In this document: positions 1 to 5,392 of the stretch, piece after piece
How positions within the stretch are numbered: the first letter of the stretch is position 1
How the letters are laid out: each line of letters begins with the position of its first letter
Assembly: GCA_964581605.1 (NCBI GenBank)
Contig: CAZOPF010000148.1
Span: 1 to 10,823 of the forward strand
Source: CAADGU01 sp964581605
GTDB lineage: Bacteria > Chloroflexota > Anaerolineae > Promineifilales > Promineifilaceae
Reading direction: 5' to 3'
Length of the DNA stretch: 10,823 nucleotides
Program-made: the position numbers and the translations under genes
Notes under the pieces: generated by a model
Database searches by the model: none
Told to the model about the DNA's origin: nothing
The model's input: the letters and a program-made list of their open reading frames with translations, nothing else

Positions 1-432
1 GTGGCGGCGGGTGGGTAAACTGGCAGCGGCGTCAAAGCCATGCGGCGCGGCGCGGTCGGCGTGCAGCGGAAAACCCAACGCCCAAACCAAAGCTGGATGA
101 CCGGCGAGAAATTGGACGAGGTCACCAGTGGAGTGCAGGCCGTAACGCACCTTAAGGAGCGAAGCGCCAATGTAGGCGGCCAATGGTACCGGCGTATGGT
201 GAAACCAACGACGACAGGCCGGCCAAGGCAGTCGCTCCCAGGCCAGTAAGCGCAGTTGTTCGATAAACGGCCGGCTGACCGCACACTGCTGGACAAAACG
301 GGGCAGTTGGGTGTCTGGCCAGGCCAGACGGGGCAGGTAGCTGGTTTGCCAGCGGGAGAGATAACGCTGTTGCCAGCGCGCCCATACCTGCTGAGTGAGG
401 GCAAGAACTGTGTTAGAATCTTTCTGTTGCAT
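1..432 (-). CDS. Transposase-like protein, N-terminal part (runs off left edge)
   Basis: An open frame of 144 codons starts at the ATG at 430-432 and reaches the window edge without a stop. It begins MQQKDSNTVLAL and is rich in Trp, Arg, Leu and Gln. Further on it contains LVQFLAGHPALVWALGFP and ends with GFDAAASLPTRRH, a 'hydrophobic helix, then LPT-R-H' pattern that I associate with the N-terminal DNA-binding part of some insertion sequence transposases. No DDE catalytic residues are visible because the rest lies outside. The start is supported by GGAGG 9 bases upstream (441-445). That ribosome binding site is in one arm of an 11-bp inverted repeat, as in insertion sequences that silence read-through translation. 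The gene lies in the only part of the window lacking ACGGCCGT, which fits foreign origin. I cannot name the IS family. A non-transposase DNA-binding protein is possible. Confidence 0.55.
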   Translation of the reverse strand, partial: MQQKDSNTVLALTQQVWARWQQRYLSRWQTSYLPRLAWPDTQLPRFVQQCAVSRPFIEQLRLLAWERLPWPACRRWFHHTPVPLAAYIGASLLKVRYGLHSTGDLVQFLAGHPALVWALGFPLHADRAAPHGFDAAASLPTRRH

Positions 433-434
433 GG

Positions 435-499
435 GGAAGTCCTCCATAAAAGGTAGATGGGGTTCTGTGGTAAGAACAGTTTACCTGAGGAGGACTTCC
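435..499. repeat. Large imperfect inverted repeat covering the transposase ribosome binding site
   Basis: The perfect 11-bp outer arms are 435-445 (GGAAGTCCTCC) and 489-499. Inside, 451-455 (AGGTA) pairs with 482-486 (TACCT), and 462-466 (GTTCT) pairs with 473-477 (AGAAC), so the whole stretch folds into one long interrupted hairpin. On the minus strand the inner arm contains the GGAGG used by the transposase-like gene. A transcript entering from the right would contain both arms and hide that site. Confidence 0.7.
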
Positions 500-568
500 T
501 ATGTACCATCAGGTCTAAAGCTGGGTTATCATGCGCGAGTGGCCGAAACGAGACCTGACTTTACAAAG

Positions 569-701
569 GTCTCGTTTTGGGGGACGATGGTCTCGTTTTG
601 CGGGACATCCGTCTCGAAAAACGGGACGTTACTTTCAATAGGGGCTCGTTTTTTTGGACATGCGCGACGCAAAGTGGGACGTGCGTCTCGAAAAACGGGA
701 C
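569..701. repeat. Array of 17-bp quasi-palindromic units spaced 21 bp apart
   Basis: Units start at 569, 590, 611, 643, 664 and 685. The type unit is GTCTCGTTTTGCGGGAC, with half sites GTCTCG and CGGGAC facing each other across a T- or A-rich core. Units at 611 and 685 are identical, with an A-rich core. Units at 643 and 664 are decayed. The starts are exactly 21 bp apart, except for 32 bp between the third and fourth. A further reverse-oriented partial copy seems to lie at about 541-554. Translated, the array gives a heptapeptide repeat in every frame, so open frames across it are a by-product. It could be a set of protein-binding sites on one DNA face or a degenerate satellite. Confidence 0.75.
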
Positions 702-719
702 GCGATGGAAATCGCGTCC
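698..719 (-). terminator. Hairpin with T tract on the minus strand
   Basis: Perfect 9-bp arms GGACGCGAT (698-706) and ATCGCGTCC (711-719) enclose a 4-base loop. Read on the minus strand, the hairpin is followed by CG and then five T (from the A run at 691-695). It lies about 230 bp beyond the plsY stop and is the first terminator-like structure that the plsY transcript meets. It also fuses with the last unit of the 21-bp array, so it may instead be part of that repeat. Confidence 0.4.
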
Positions 720-947
720 AACCCTCCCTTTGGCAACGGGCAGCTTTCGTTTCCCCGAGGGCCGGGCGCCGGATGGGGACTTTGATCAGTTTTGCGCGTT
801 CTTGTTTACTTGCTCCCGCCTACCATTTTTGCCAGCACCTGTTGTCGTGGTTGCTCTGGATTTTTCACCTTCGCCCAGGCATTCCAATACAGCACAAAGT
901 TTTCCGATAAGGATTAGCCATCAAATAACCGGGGCAGCGGCTCTTTG
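720..947. other. Gap between the repeat array and plsY, with one weak coding remnant
   Basis: I see no convincing gene here. On the minus strand, 806-913 is open and reads ENFVLYWNAWAKVKNPEQPR, then a Lys/Gly-rich end and a stop at 806-808. It resembles the C-terminus of a real protein, but a stop at 914-916 closes the frame upstream. An ATG at 919-921 in another frame gives MANPYRK, so one frameshift would join them. No ribosome binding site precedes it. It may be a decayed gene end or chance. Confidence 0.25.
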
Positions 948-1634
948 TTAACCCATCTCATTCGCTTTTGCTTTTTTTTCCAGCCGTTTGGCGCGCGGGC
1001 CAACAACACGCTCATTGCCTTCCAGCAGCCGTTTGATATTCGGCCGCAATGCCCAGGCCACAATACCCAACGTCACAAAACCGCCGAAAATGTACGCCAG
1101 TGTATCAGAATAACCGGGCACATCCGCCAGATAGAGAACAATAAAGGCCACCGGGATCACCGCGCCCATTGTCAGCGAGGCCACCGAGGCTATGCCCACC
1201 CCGACCATCATCAAGATCATCACCAATGCGGCGATGGGGAACATGGGCGGCCAGACGGCCATAGCCCAGCCCACATTTGGCCCTGTGCCTGCGCCGCCAC
1301 GCCACTTGAGGAATACTGACCAGTTGTGCCCGATGACGGCAAAAGTCCCGGCGGTAATGGTAATCCAGGGGAGCAGTTCTTCGCCCACACCGGCACCCAA
1401 AAAGAAACGAGCCAGCCAGACGGCCGCAAATCCTTTCAAGGCGTCGCTGATGGCGGTAACAATGCCCACTTTCAAACCGGCGGCCCGCAAGGAGTTGGTG
1501 CCGCCAGTACGGCCGCTGCCCACCTCGCGCAAATCAATCCCTTTGCGCCAGTAGACATAAATAAAGCCAAATGGGATGGCCCCACAGATGTAGCCAATAA
1601 ACGCCGCTAAAACAAAAAATACAATTTTTTCCAT
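948..1634 (-). CDS. plsY: Divergent PlsY-type glycerol-3-phosphate acyltransferase
   Basis: PlsY is an integral membrane enzyme that transfers an acyl group from acyl-phosphate to glycerol-3-phosphate, the first step of phospholipid synthesis. This 228-residue protein has the family layout: a first helix ending in GAIPFGFIY (18-26), the first cytoplasmic motif VGSGRTGGTNSLRAAG (38-53), DALKG (64-68), GHNWSVFLKW (102-111), further helices, and the last motif RPNIKRLLEGNERVVG (197-212). The second motif, normally GGKG-V/A-T, reads GGAGTGPN (113-120), so the usual Lys is Ala. Length is slightly above the usual 190-220. A basic tail (RAKRLEKKAKAN) ends the protein. ATG 1634 is preceded by AGAGGAG. 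It follows the M67 peptidase after a 122-bp gap holding a heptamer array. It is probably a second, altered PlsY paralogue; activity is uncertain. Confidence 0.85.
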   Translation of the reverse strand: MEKIVFFVLAAFIGYICGAIPFGFIYVYWRKGIDLREVGSGRTGGTNSLRAAGLKVGIVTAISDALKGFAAVWLARFFLGAGVGEELLPWITITAGTFAVIGHNWSVFLKWRGGAGTGPNVGWAMAVWPPMFPIAALVMILMMVGVGIASVASLTMGAVIPVAFIVLYLADVPGYSDTLAYIFGGFVTLGIVAWALRPNIKRLLEGNERVVGPRAKRLEKKAKANEMG

Positions 1635-1659
1635 TAGATAACTCCTCTACCCATTCTTT

Positions 1660-1722
1660 GTGGCATGTGGCCAGTGGCTGGGTGCCGGTTACTTGCCACT
1701 GGCCACATGCCACTTGCCACCA
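1660..1722. repeat. Heptamer array with a hairpin axis
   Basis: The stretch divides into consecutive 7-bp units. Three GTGGCNN units are followed by a degenerate fourth unit, the turn unit GTTACTT at 1688-1694, and then four GCCACNN units. The outer parts are perfect 18-bp inverted repeats (1660-1677 against 1695-1712), so the transcript would form a long stable stem. It lies in the gap between the M67 gene and plsY. It shares the turn unit GTTACTT with the array at 2156-2211. Confidence 0.8.
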
Positions 1723-1756
1723 GGATAACCTATAGAACACGACCAACAAAATATGG

Positions 1757-2155
1757 TTACTCCAGGATCACGGCCGTTTCCGTTACCACTCCGTTCACAA
1801 TCATAAAACCGCGTATAACTGGCTGCTCTGGCTCTTGCAGCGAGACGATGAGATACACAGAGTCCGGGTAATAAGCCAATGCCACATCCGTTGGCGATGG
1901 GTACGCCGGGCCGTGGGGATGGGAATGGAAAATGGCGCACAATTCATCCCCACCATCTTCAATTTTCAGCATGGTTTCTACCTGTGGCACGGGGGCCATT
2001 TCATAGGCGGTGGGGCTGTGCCAGATGTTCTCAATGGGATACACGGCCGTTGCCACACCTTCCCGCCCCCCCAGCAAGCCACATCCTTCTTCCGGGTATA
2101 CATTTTGGCAATGAGCAAGTAGTTGGGCGGCTAACGGCCGTGAAAGACGCAGCAT
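1757..2155 (-). CDS. M67 family (JAMM/MPN+) metallopeptidase
   Basis: This 132-residue protein is a zinc metallopeptidase or isopeptidase of the JAB1/MPN+ family. The JAMM signature is complete: an upstream Glu in YPEEGCGLLGG (20-30), then HSHPHGPAYPSPTD with H-x-H-x7-S-x2-D. Bacterial stand-alone members cleave C-terminal adducts from ubiquitin-like sulfur carriers such as CysO, or process other small proteins. No sulfur-carrier or cysteine synthase gene is next to it here, so the substrate is unknown. I chose ATG 2155 (MLRLSRPLAAQ). A TTG at 2176 would add PRATCH, but those codons are pure heptamer repeat. No Shine-Dalgarno sequence is visible before 2155, because the array abuts the start codon. 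It lies 63 bp after the lyase gene and may depend on read-through from it. Confidence 0.85.
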   Translation of the reverse strand: MLRLSRPLAAQLLAHCQNVYPEEGCGLLGGREGVATAVYPIENIWHSPTAYEMAPVPQVETMLKIEDGGDELCAIFHSHPHGPAYPSPTDVALAYYPDSVYLIVSLQEPEQPVIRGFMIVNGVVTETAVILE

Positions 2156-2211
2156 GTGGCAGGTGGCACGTGGCAAGTAGCAGGTGGCCTGTTACTTGCC
2201 ACCTGCCACTG
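2156..2211. repeat. Heptamer array, eight units, abutting the M67 start codon
   Basis: Exactly eight 7-bp units (56 bp). The first five match GTRGCNN, the sixth is the turn unit GTTACTT, and the last two are GCCACCT and GCCACTG. The left and right parts are near reverse complements and can pair. The array fills almost the whole gap between the lyase stop (2219) and the M67 start (2155). Confidence 0.8.
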
Positions 2212-2218
2212 ACAACTA

Positions 2219-3652
2219 TTACTTTTGAATCCCACCTTCTGTGAGATTATGCACATTCAGCAGACGATCCACTTCCTCGCCGGGCAAATACCCTTTTTCC
2301 ACCACCACTTCACGCACGGTGCGGTTGGTGGCCATCGCTTCTTTAGCCACTTCGGCCCCCTTCAGGTAGCCGATCACCGGGTTCAACGCCGTCACCAGAA
2401 TCGCATTTTTAGCCAGCCAGCCGGTCGCCTTTTCCGGGTTCGCTTTCAAATTAACCACACATTTTTCCGTAAAGGCATTGACGGCATTGATAATAATGTC
2501 CATGCTCTGGAACAGGTTATAAGCAATAATCGGCATCATCACATTTAGTTCTAGCTGTCCGGCCTGCCCGGCCATCATCACCGTCAGGTCATTGCCCATC
2601 ACCTGAAACATCGCCATATTGAGCATTTCCGCCAGCACCGGGTTCACCTTGCCGGGCATAATGGAGGAGCCAGGCTGCACGGCCGGTAAACGAATTTCAT
2701 CCAGTCCGGTGCTAGGGCCGGAGGCGAGCAGCCGGAAATCATTGGCGATGCGCGTCAGGTCTTGGGCCAGGGTGCGCAGCGCGCCGCTAAAATGCACAGC
2801 ATCGGCCATGCTTTGCATGGACTCAAACAAATCATCTGACTCATACAACGTTAGCCCGGTCAGCCGGCCGAGAACAAGGATCATACGATGGTGGTATTCA
2901 GGATGGGCGTTCAGACCGGTGCCGGTGGCCGTGCCGCCAATACCCAACCGGCGCAGCCCTTCGGCCGCCAGCACAATTTTTTCCCGGTCGCGCTCCACAG
3001 CGCGGGCATAGGCGCCAAACTCCTGCCCCAGACGCACGGGCACGGCATCTTGCAAATGGGTACGGCCGCTCTTGACAATATCATCAAATTCCACAGCCTT
3101 TTCGCGGAGAGCGGCCGTTAGCCTGTCCAGCGTTTCCACCAGTTCATCCACCCGCCACAGACAGCCCAGGCGGATGGCCGTGGGAATGGTGTCATTGGTA
3201 GATTGGGCCATGTTCACATGGTCATTGGGGCTGATGGGTTTGGCTTTGGCGCTGAGCACGTAGCCCAAAATTTCGTTAGCCCGGTTGGCGATGACTTCAT
3301 TGATGTTCATGTTGTGGCTGGTGCCGGCCCCGGCCTGAATGGGGTCTACGACAAATTGATCGGCGAGACGGCCGTCAATCACCTCATCCGCCGCCATCAT
3401 AATCGCCTGGGCCATGGCGTCCCCGGAAACCGATTTGCCCTCCACCTCTTTATCGGCGAACAGGCCCAGATCGGCATTCACCTCGGCCGCCGCCCGCTTG
3501 ATCATCGCCATAGACCAGACAAAGGCCGGGTAGGGCTTCAGGCCCGTGATGGGAAAATTTTGGACAGCGCGTTGGGTCTGCACCCCCCAATAAGCGTGGG
3601 TTGGCACTTCCAACTCACCTAAAGAATCCTTTTCAATGCGAAAGTCACTCAT
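2219..3652 (-). CDS. aspA: Aspartate ammonia-lyase-like enzyme (class II fumarase/aspartase superfamily)
   Basis: This 477-residue cytoplasmic lyase should interconvert aspartate and fumarate plus ammonia. It has the superfamily landmarks: RIEKDSLGELEVP at the N-terminus, GAGTSHNMNINEVIANRA (108-125), PNDHVNMAQSTNDTIPTA (142-159), SGRTHLQDAVPVRLGQEF (195-212), and the signature GSSIMPGKVNP (328-338) with the catalytic Ser loop. Phrases such as DQFVVDPIQAGAGTS favour aspartase. GTGLNAHPEY and the HNMN variant resemble fumarase, so class II fumarase remains possible. I chose ATG 3652 (MSDFRIEKD), with AGAGG 5 bases upstream. A TTG at 3670 would place that site inside the gene. Only 15 bases separate the start from the end of an upstream hairpin with T tract, so no promoter fits between them. 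Expression probably comes from the ferredoxin promoter or from just before the hairpin. Confidence 0.85.
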   Translation of the reverse strand: MSDFRIEKDSLGELEVPTHAYWGVQTQRAVQNFPITGLKPYPAFVWSMAMIKRAAAEVNADLGLFADKEVEGKSVSGDAMAQAIMMAADEVIDGRLADQFVVDPIQAGAGTSHNMNINEVIANRANEILGYVLSAKAKPISPNDHVNMAQSTNDTIPTAIRLGCLWRVDELVETLDRLTAALREKAVEFDDIVKSGRTHLQDAVPVRLGQEFGAYARAVERDREKIVLAAEGLRRLGIGGTATGTGLNAHPEYHHRMILVLGRLTGLTLYESDDLFESMQSMADAVHFSGALRTLAQDLTRIANDFRLLASGPSTGLDEIRLPAVQPGSSIMPGKVNPVLAEMLNMAMFQVMGNDLTVMMAGQAGQLELNVMMPIIAYNLFQSMDIIINAVNAFTEKCVVNLKANPEKATGWLAKNAILVTALNPVIGYLKGAEVAKEAMATNRTVREVVVEKGYLPGEEVDRLLNVHNLTEGGIQK

Positions 3653-3670
3653 GGAAACCTCTGAAACCAA

Positions 3671-3725
3671 AAAGCCGAATTAGCGACCATGCACCCTTGT
3701 GCCAGCGCCAACTCGGCTTTTTTTT
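3671..3725. terminator. Bidirectional terminator-like hairpin before the lyase gene
   Basis: Outer arms AGCCGA (3673-3678) and TCGGCT (3713-3718) continue inward through AGCG/CGCC-type pairs to an apical GCAC/GTGC stem (3691-3694, 3699-3702). On the plus strand eight T follow. On the minus strand, the direction of the neighbouring genes, five T follow. For minus-strand transcription it lies after the ferredoxin and right before the lyase ribosome binding site, so it may act as an attenuator. Confidence 0.65.
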
Positions 3726-3732
3726 AATACTT

Positions 3733-3759
3733 CCCCGGCGGGGCAACCCCCTGGCGGGG
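3733..3759. repeat. GC-rich hairpin pair after the ferredoxin gene
   Basis: CCCCGGCGGGG (3733-3743) and CCCCCTGGCGGGG (3747-3759) are each self-complementary and could also pair with each other. They lie just beyond the ferredoxin stop and before the terminator-like hairpin at 3671-3725. No T tract follows directly. They may stabilise the 3' end of the ferredoxin message. Confidence 0.5.
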
Positions 3760-3770
3760 ATATTTACGGA

Positions 3771-4181
3771 TTACTTGTCAAGAGCGCTGTAACCTGGCCC
3801 TTCGGAAAAGAAATCATAGTTCGCTGGAATGTCCTCAGTCAGGTCTAAAATTTCACCACCAGCCAGTTGTTTGGCGTTCAACACTTTGACATGATGACCA
3901 TCTACTTCCCCTTCCAGTGGTTGGCCATCGGGGAGCAGGGTTTTGGTATTTACAATCCAGACGCCAGCCGGGGCCGCATAATCAAACGGCACTTCTTCTT
4001 CAGGGAAAATGGCTTCGTAGGGACATTCCGGCACACACGCGCCACAGTCAATGCACGTATCGGGGTCAATATAAAGCCAGGGCCATTCTTCTTCCGGTTT
4101 GCCCAGCACCATACATTCCACAGGACACACTTCCACACAGGCGGTGTCACGCAAGCATAAACGGGTAACAATGTGGGTCAT
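3771..4181 (-). CDS. Ferredoxin with two cluster motifs and a C-terminal extension
   Basis: A 136-residue soluble electron carrier. The first motif is CLRDTACVEVCPVEC (C9, C15, C19, C23). The position that is Cys in a standard C-x2-C-x2-C is Asp12, giving C-x2-D-x2-C-x3-CP. The second motif is CIDCGACVPECP (C43, C46, C49, C53), a normal [4Fe-4S] set. The pattern is close to seven-iron FdxA-type ferredoxins ('CVEVCPV-C'), with a [3Fe-4S] or Asp-ligated labile [4Fe-4S] first cluster. Residues 65-136 form an extension (FDYAAPAGVWIVNTKTLLPD and onward) that I do not recognise. ATG 4181 is preceded by AAGGAGAG. It has its own promoter at 4321-4349 and a leader of about 130 bases. The partner enzyme is unknown. 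Confidence 0.9.
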   Translation of the reverse strand: MTHIVTRLCLRDTACVEVCPVECMVLGKPEEEWPWLYIDPDTCIDCGACVPECPYEAIFPEEEVPFDYAAPAGVWIVNTKTLLPDGQPLEGEVDGHHVKVLNAKQLAGGEILDLTEDIPANYDFFSEGPGYSALDK

Positions 4182-4320
4182 CTTTAATCACTCTCCTTCT
4201 GAAACCATGAGGCTAATTTTGGTAAGTGGCTGCCAATTTGCGCTCAATCAATTGGCCAATGACCAGGTAGTGTTTGCCAAACGGTGTTTGTTCAAAAAAT
4301 CACAGGTGGTCAATGTCCTC
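4182..4320. other. Ferredoxin leader region
   Basis: About 130 bases between the predicted transcription start and the ferredoxin start. Apart from the ribosome binding site and the CATTGACCA-like sequences at 4307-4315 and 4257-4265 (CAATGACCA, opposite orientation), I see no structured RNA or small gene here. Confidence 0.4.
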
Positions 4321-4349
4321 ATTCTAGCCCCAAGGTTAACCTTTGTCAA
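4321..4349 (-). promoter_or_regulatory. Ferredoxin promoter with palindromic spacer
   Basis: On the minus strand: TTGACA (4344-4349), a 17-bp spacer, TAGAAT (4321-4326). The spacer contains the perfect 12-bp palindrome AAGGTTAACCTT (4332-4343), a possible operator. Just downstream, 4307-4315 reads CATTGACCA on the minus strand, also found in the sodA dyad. The -35, spacer length and -10 are the same as in the sodA promoter. Confidence 0.75.
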
Positions 4350-4389
4350 TTTTTAACAGAGGCAGGCCATTTAACGATTTTCAGGTGTG

Positions 4390-4403
4390 AAAACGGCCGT
4401 TTT
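4390..4403. repeat. 14-bp palindrome centred on ACGGCCGT
   Basis: AAAACGGCCGTTTT is a perfect palindrome around one of the 17 ACGGCCGT copies of the window. It lies between the sodA terminator and the ferredoxin promoter. Confidence 0.6.
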
Positions 4404-4409
4404 GCCCAC

Positions 4410-4443
4410 AAAAAAGCTCCGGCAATAAGCAGGCCGGAGCTTT
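4410..4443 (-). terminator. Intrinsic terminator of sodA
   Basis: 11-bp arms 4413-4423 and 4433-4443 (core GCTCCGGC/GCCGGAGC) with a 9-base loop. On the minus strand a run of T follows from the A run at 4410-4415. It lies about 150 bp beyond the sodA stop, on the far side of an octamer array. Confidence 0.8.
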
Positions 4444-4471
4444 CTGTAATGGGGCATTACTTAGTAACCGT

Positions 4472-4590
4472 GCAGTAATTATGTAATTGAGTAATTTGGT
4501 AATGAGCTGCTTCAATTACTTAATTACCCAGTTACCCAATCGCTAACTTATTTGCAAACGATCACTTAATTACCCGGTTGCCCAATTACC
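4472..4590. repeat. Octamer array with hairpin axis, after sodA
   Basis: From 4472 to 4535 the sequence splits into eight 8-bp units: four ending in GTAAT (NNNGTAAT), one turn unit GAGCTGCT (4504-4511), then three ending in TTAC (TCAATTAC, TTAATTAC, CCAGTTAC). GTAAT and ATTAC are reverse complements, so the two halves pair. After a short gap, three related octamers (AATTACCC type) follow at about 4567-4590. The array fills the gap between the sodA stop and its terminator. Confidence 0.75.
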
Positions 4591-4596
4591 CATGGT

Positions 4597-5208
4597 CTAT
4601 TTCGCAGCCGCATAATGGGCGGCGGCCGTTTCCCAATTGACCACATTCCACCAGGCATTGATGTAATCCGGGCGGCGGTTCTGGTAATGCAGGTAGTAGG
4701 CATGTTCCCACACATCCAGCCCCAAAACGGGTTTGCCACCTTCCATCAACGGTGTGTCCTGGTTAGGGGTAGAGCCAACGACCAGATGGCCACTGCTATC
4801 TACATACAGCCAGGCCCAGCCGGAACCAAAGCGGGTAACGGCCGCATGATTGAACTTCTCTTTGAAGGTATCAAAGCTGCCAAAAGCGGCATCAATGGCG
4901 CTGGCAAGTGTGCCTGAAGGAGCACCACCGCCGTTGGGGCTTAGAAGGGTCCAGAAAAGGTTATGATTGGCAAAACCACCGCCATTGTTGCGCACGGCCG
5001 TGCGGATTCCTTCCGGCACCGCGTTCAAATCGCCTAACAGCGCCTCAATGCTTTTGGCCGCCAGATCAGGATATGCTTCCAACGCCTTGTTCAGGTTTGT
5101 GGTATAGGCGGCATGGTGTTTGTCGTGGTGAATTTCCATTGTCCGTGCATCAATGTGCGGCTCCAGCGCATCAAAAGCATACGGCAGGGGGGGTAATTGA
5201 AAAGCCAT
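4597..5208 (-). CDS. sodA: Superoxide dismutase, Mn-type of the Fe/Mn family
   Basis: A 203-residue cytoplasmic enzyme that converts superoxide to hydrogen peroxide and oxygen. All four metal ligands are visible: H27 in MEIHHDKHH, H82 in GGGFANHNLFW, and D165 and H169 in DVWEHAYYLHY. Gln150 in STPNQDTPLMEG is at the position typical of manganese enzymes; iron enzymes usually take their Gln from the N-terminal half. The N-terminus FQLPPLPYAFDALEPHID is also standard, and no signal peptide is present. I chose ATG 5208, with AAAGGAG 8 bases upstream; a GTG at 5217 would overlap that site. It has a strong promoter (5299-5327), an upstream dyad, a leader of about 83 bases, and its own terminator at 4410-4443. 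Confidence 0.95.
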   Translation of the reverse strand: MAFQLPPLPYAFDALEPHIDARTMEIHHDKHHAAYTTNLNKALEAYPDLAAKSIEALLGDLNAVPEGIRTAVRNNGGGFANHNLFWTLLSPNGGGAPSGTLASAIDAAFGSFDTFKEKFNHAAVTRFGSGWAWLYVDSSGHLVVGSTPNQDTPLMEGGKPVLGLDVWEHAYYLHYQNRRPDYINAWWNVVNWETAAAHYAAAK

Positions 5209-5298
5209 TATTTTCACTCCTTTTGTTTGAAAATGGATTATTTGAAGCGGGTAAAGTTGTGAACCAGACGGGAGTTAAGAGCAAGGCCCACAATTTTG

Positions 5299-5327
5299 AT
5301 TCTAGCCAGGGCATACCCCTTTGTCAA
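5299..5327 (-). promoter_or_regulatory. sodA promoter
   Basis: On the minus strand: TTGACA (5322-5327), 17-bp spacer, TAGAAT (5299-5304). Transcription should start near 5291. The boxes are identical to those of the ferredoxin promoter. Confidence 0.8.
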
Positions 5328-5329
5328 CA

Positions 5330-5346
5330 AATGGTCATTGACCATT
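5330..5346. promoter_or_regulatory. 17-bp dyad between divergent sodA and aspS promoters
   Basis: AATGGTCATTGACCATT: perfect 8-bp arms around one central base. It ends 2 bp from the sodA -35 box and contains the TTGACC used as -35 on the plus strand. It is a plausible operator acting on both promoters. The regulator is unknown. Confidence 0.6.
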
Positions 5347-5366
5347 CTGGTGGCATTTGCTACTAT
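5338..5366 (+). promoter_or_regulatory. Candidate aspS T-box leader promoter
   Basis: TTGACC (5338-5343), 17-bp spacer, TACTAT (5361-5366); transcription should start near 5373. This leaves room for a full T-box Stem I. The TTGACA copies at 5395 and 5403 lack a well-spaced -10. Confidence 0.6.
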
Positions 5367-5376
5367 TCCGGCCACG

Positions 5377-5392
5377 CGACAAAAATATGTCG
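5377..5392. repeat. Short dyad in the early T-box leader
   Basis: CGACA (5377-5381) and TGTCG (5388-5392) face each other across an A/T-rich 6-bp centre. It may be a 5'-terminal hairpin of the aspS leader or a protein site. No further support. Confidence 0.35.

Noticed and set aside
501..518. Five-codon open frame after GAGGAGG
   Set aside because: The strong ribosome binding site is only the mirror arm of the inverted repeat; a five-residue peptide cannot be supported.
569..701. CRISPR array
   Set aside because: Units are 17 bp with 4-bp gaps, with no spacers of 25-40 bp and no cas genes.
395..910. 171-codon plus-strand open frame with repeated VSFWGT/VSKNGT-like peptides
   Set aside because: It overlaps the transposase start on the other strand, has no ribosome binding site, and its peptide repeat is only the translation of the 21-bp DNA array.
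577..951. 124-codon plus-strand open frame
   Set aside because: A second frame through the same 21-bp array, with no family resemblance.
3671..3725. tRNA or small structured RNA
   Set aside because: The fold is a single interrupted hairpin flanked by T tracts, without cloverleaf arms or T-loop sequence.
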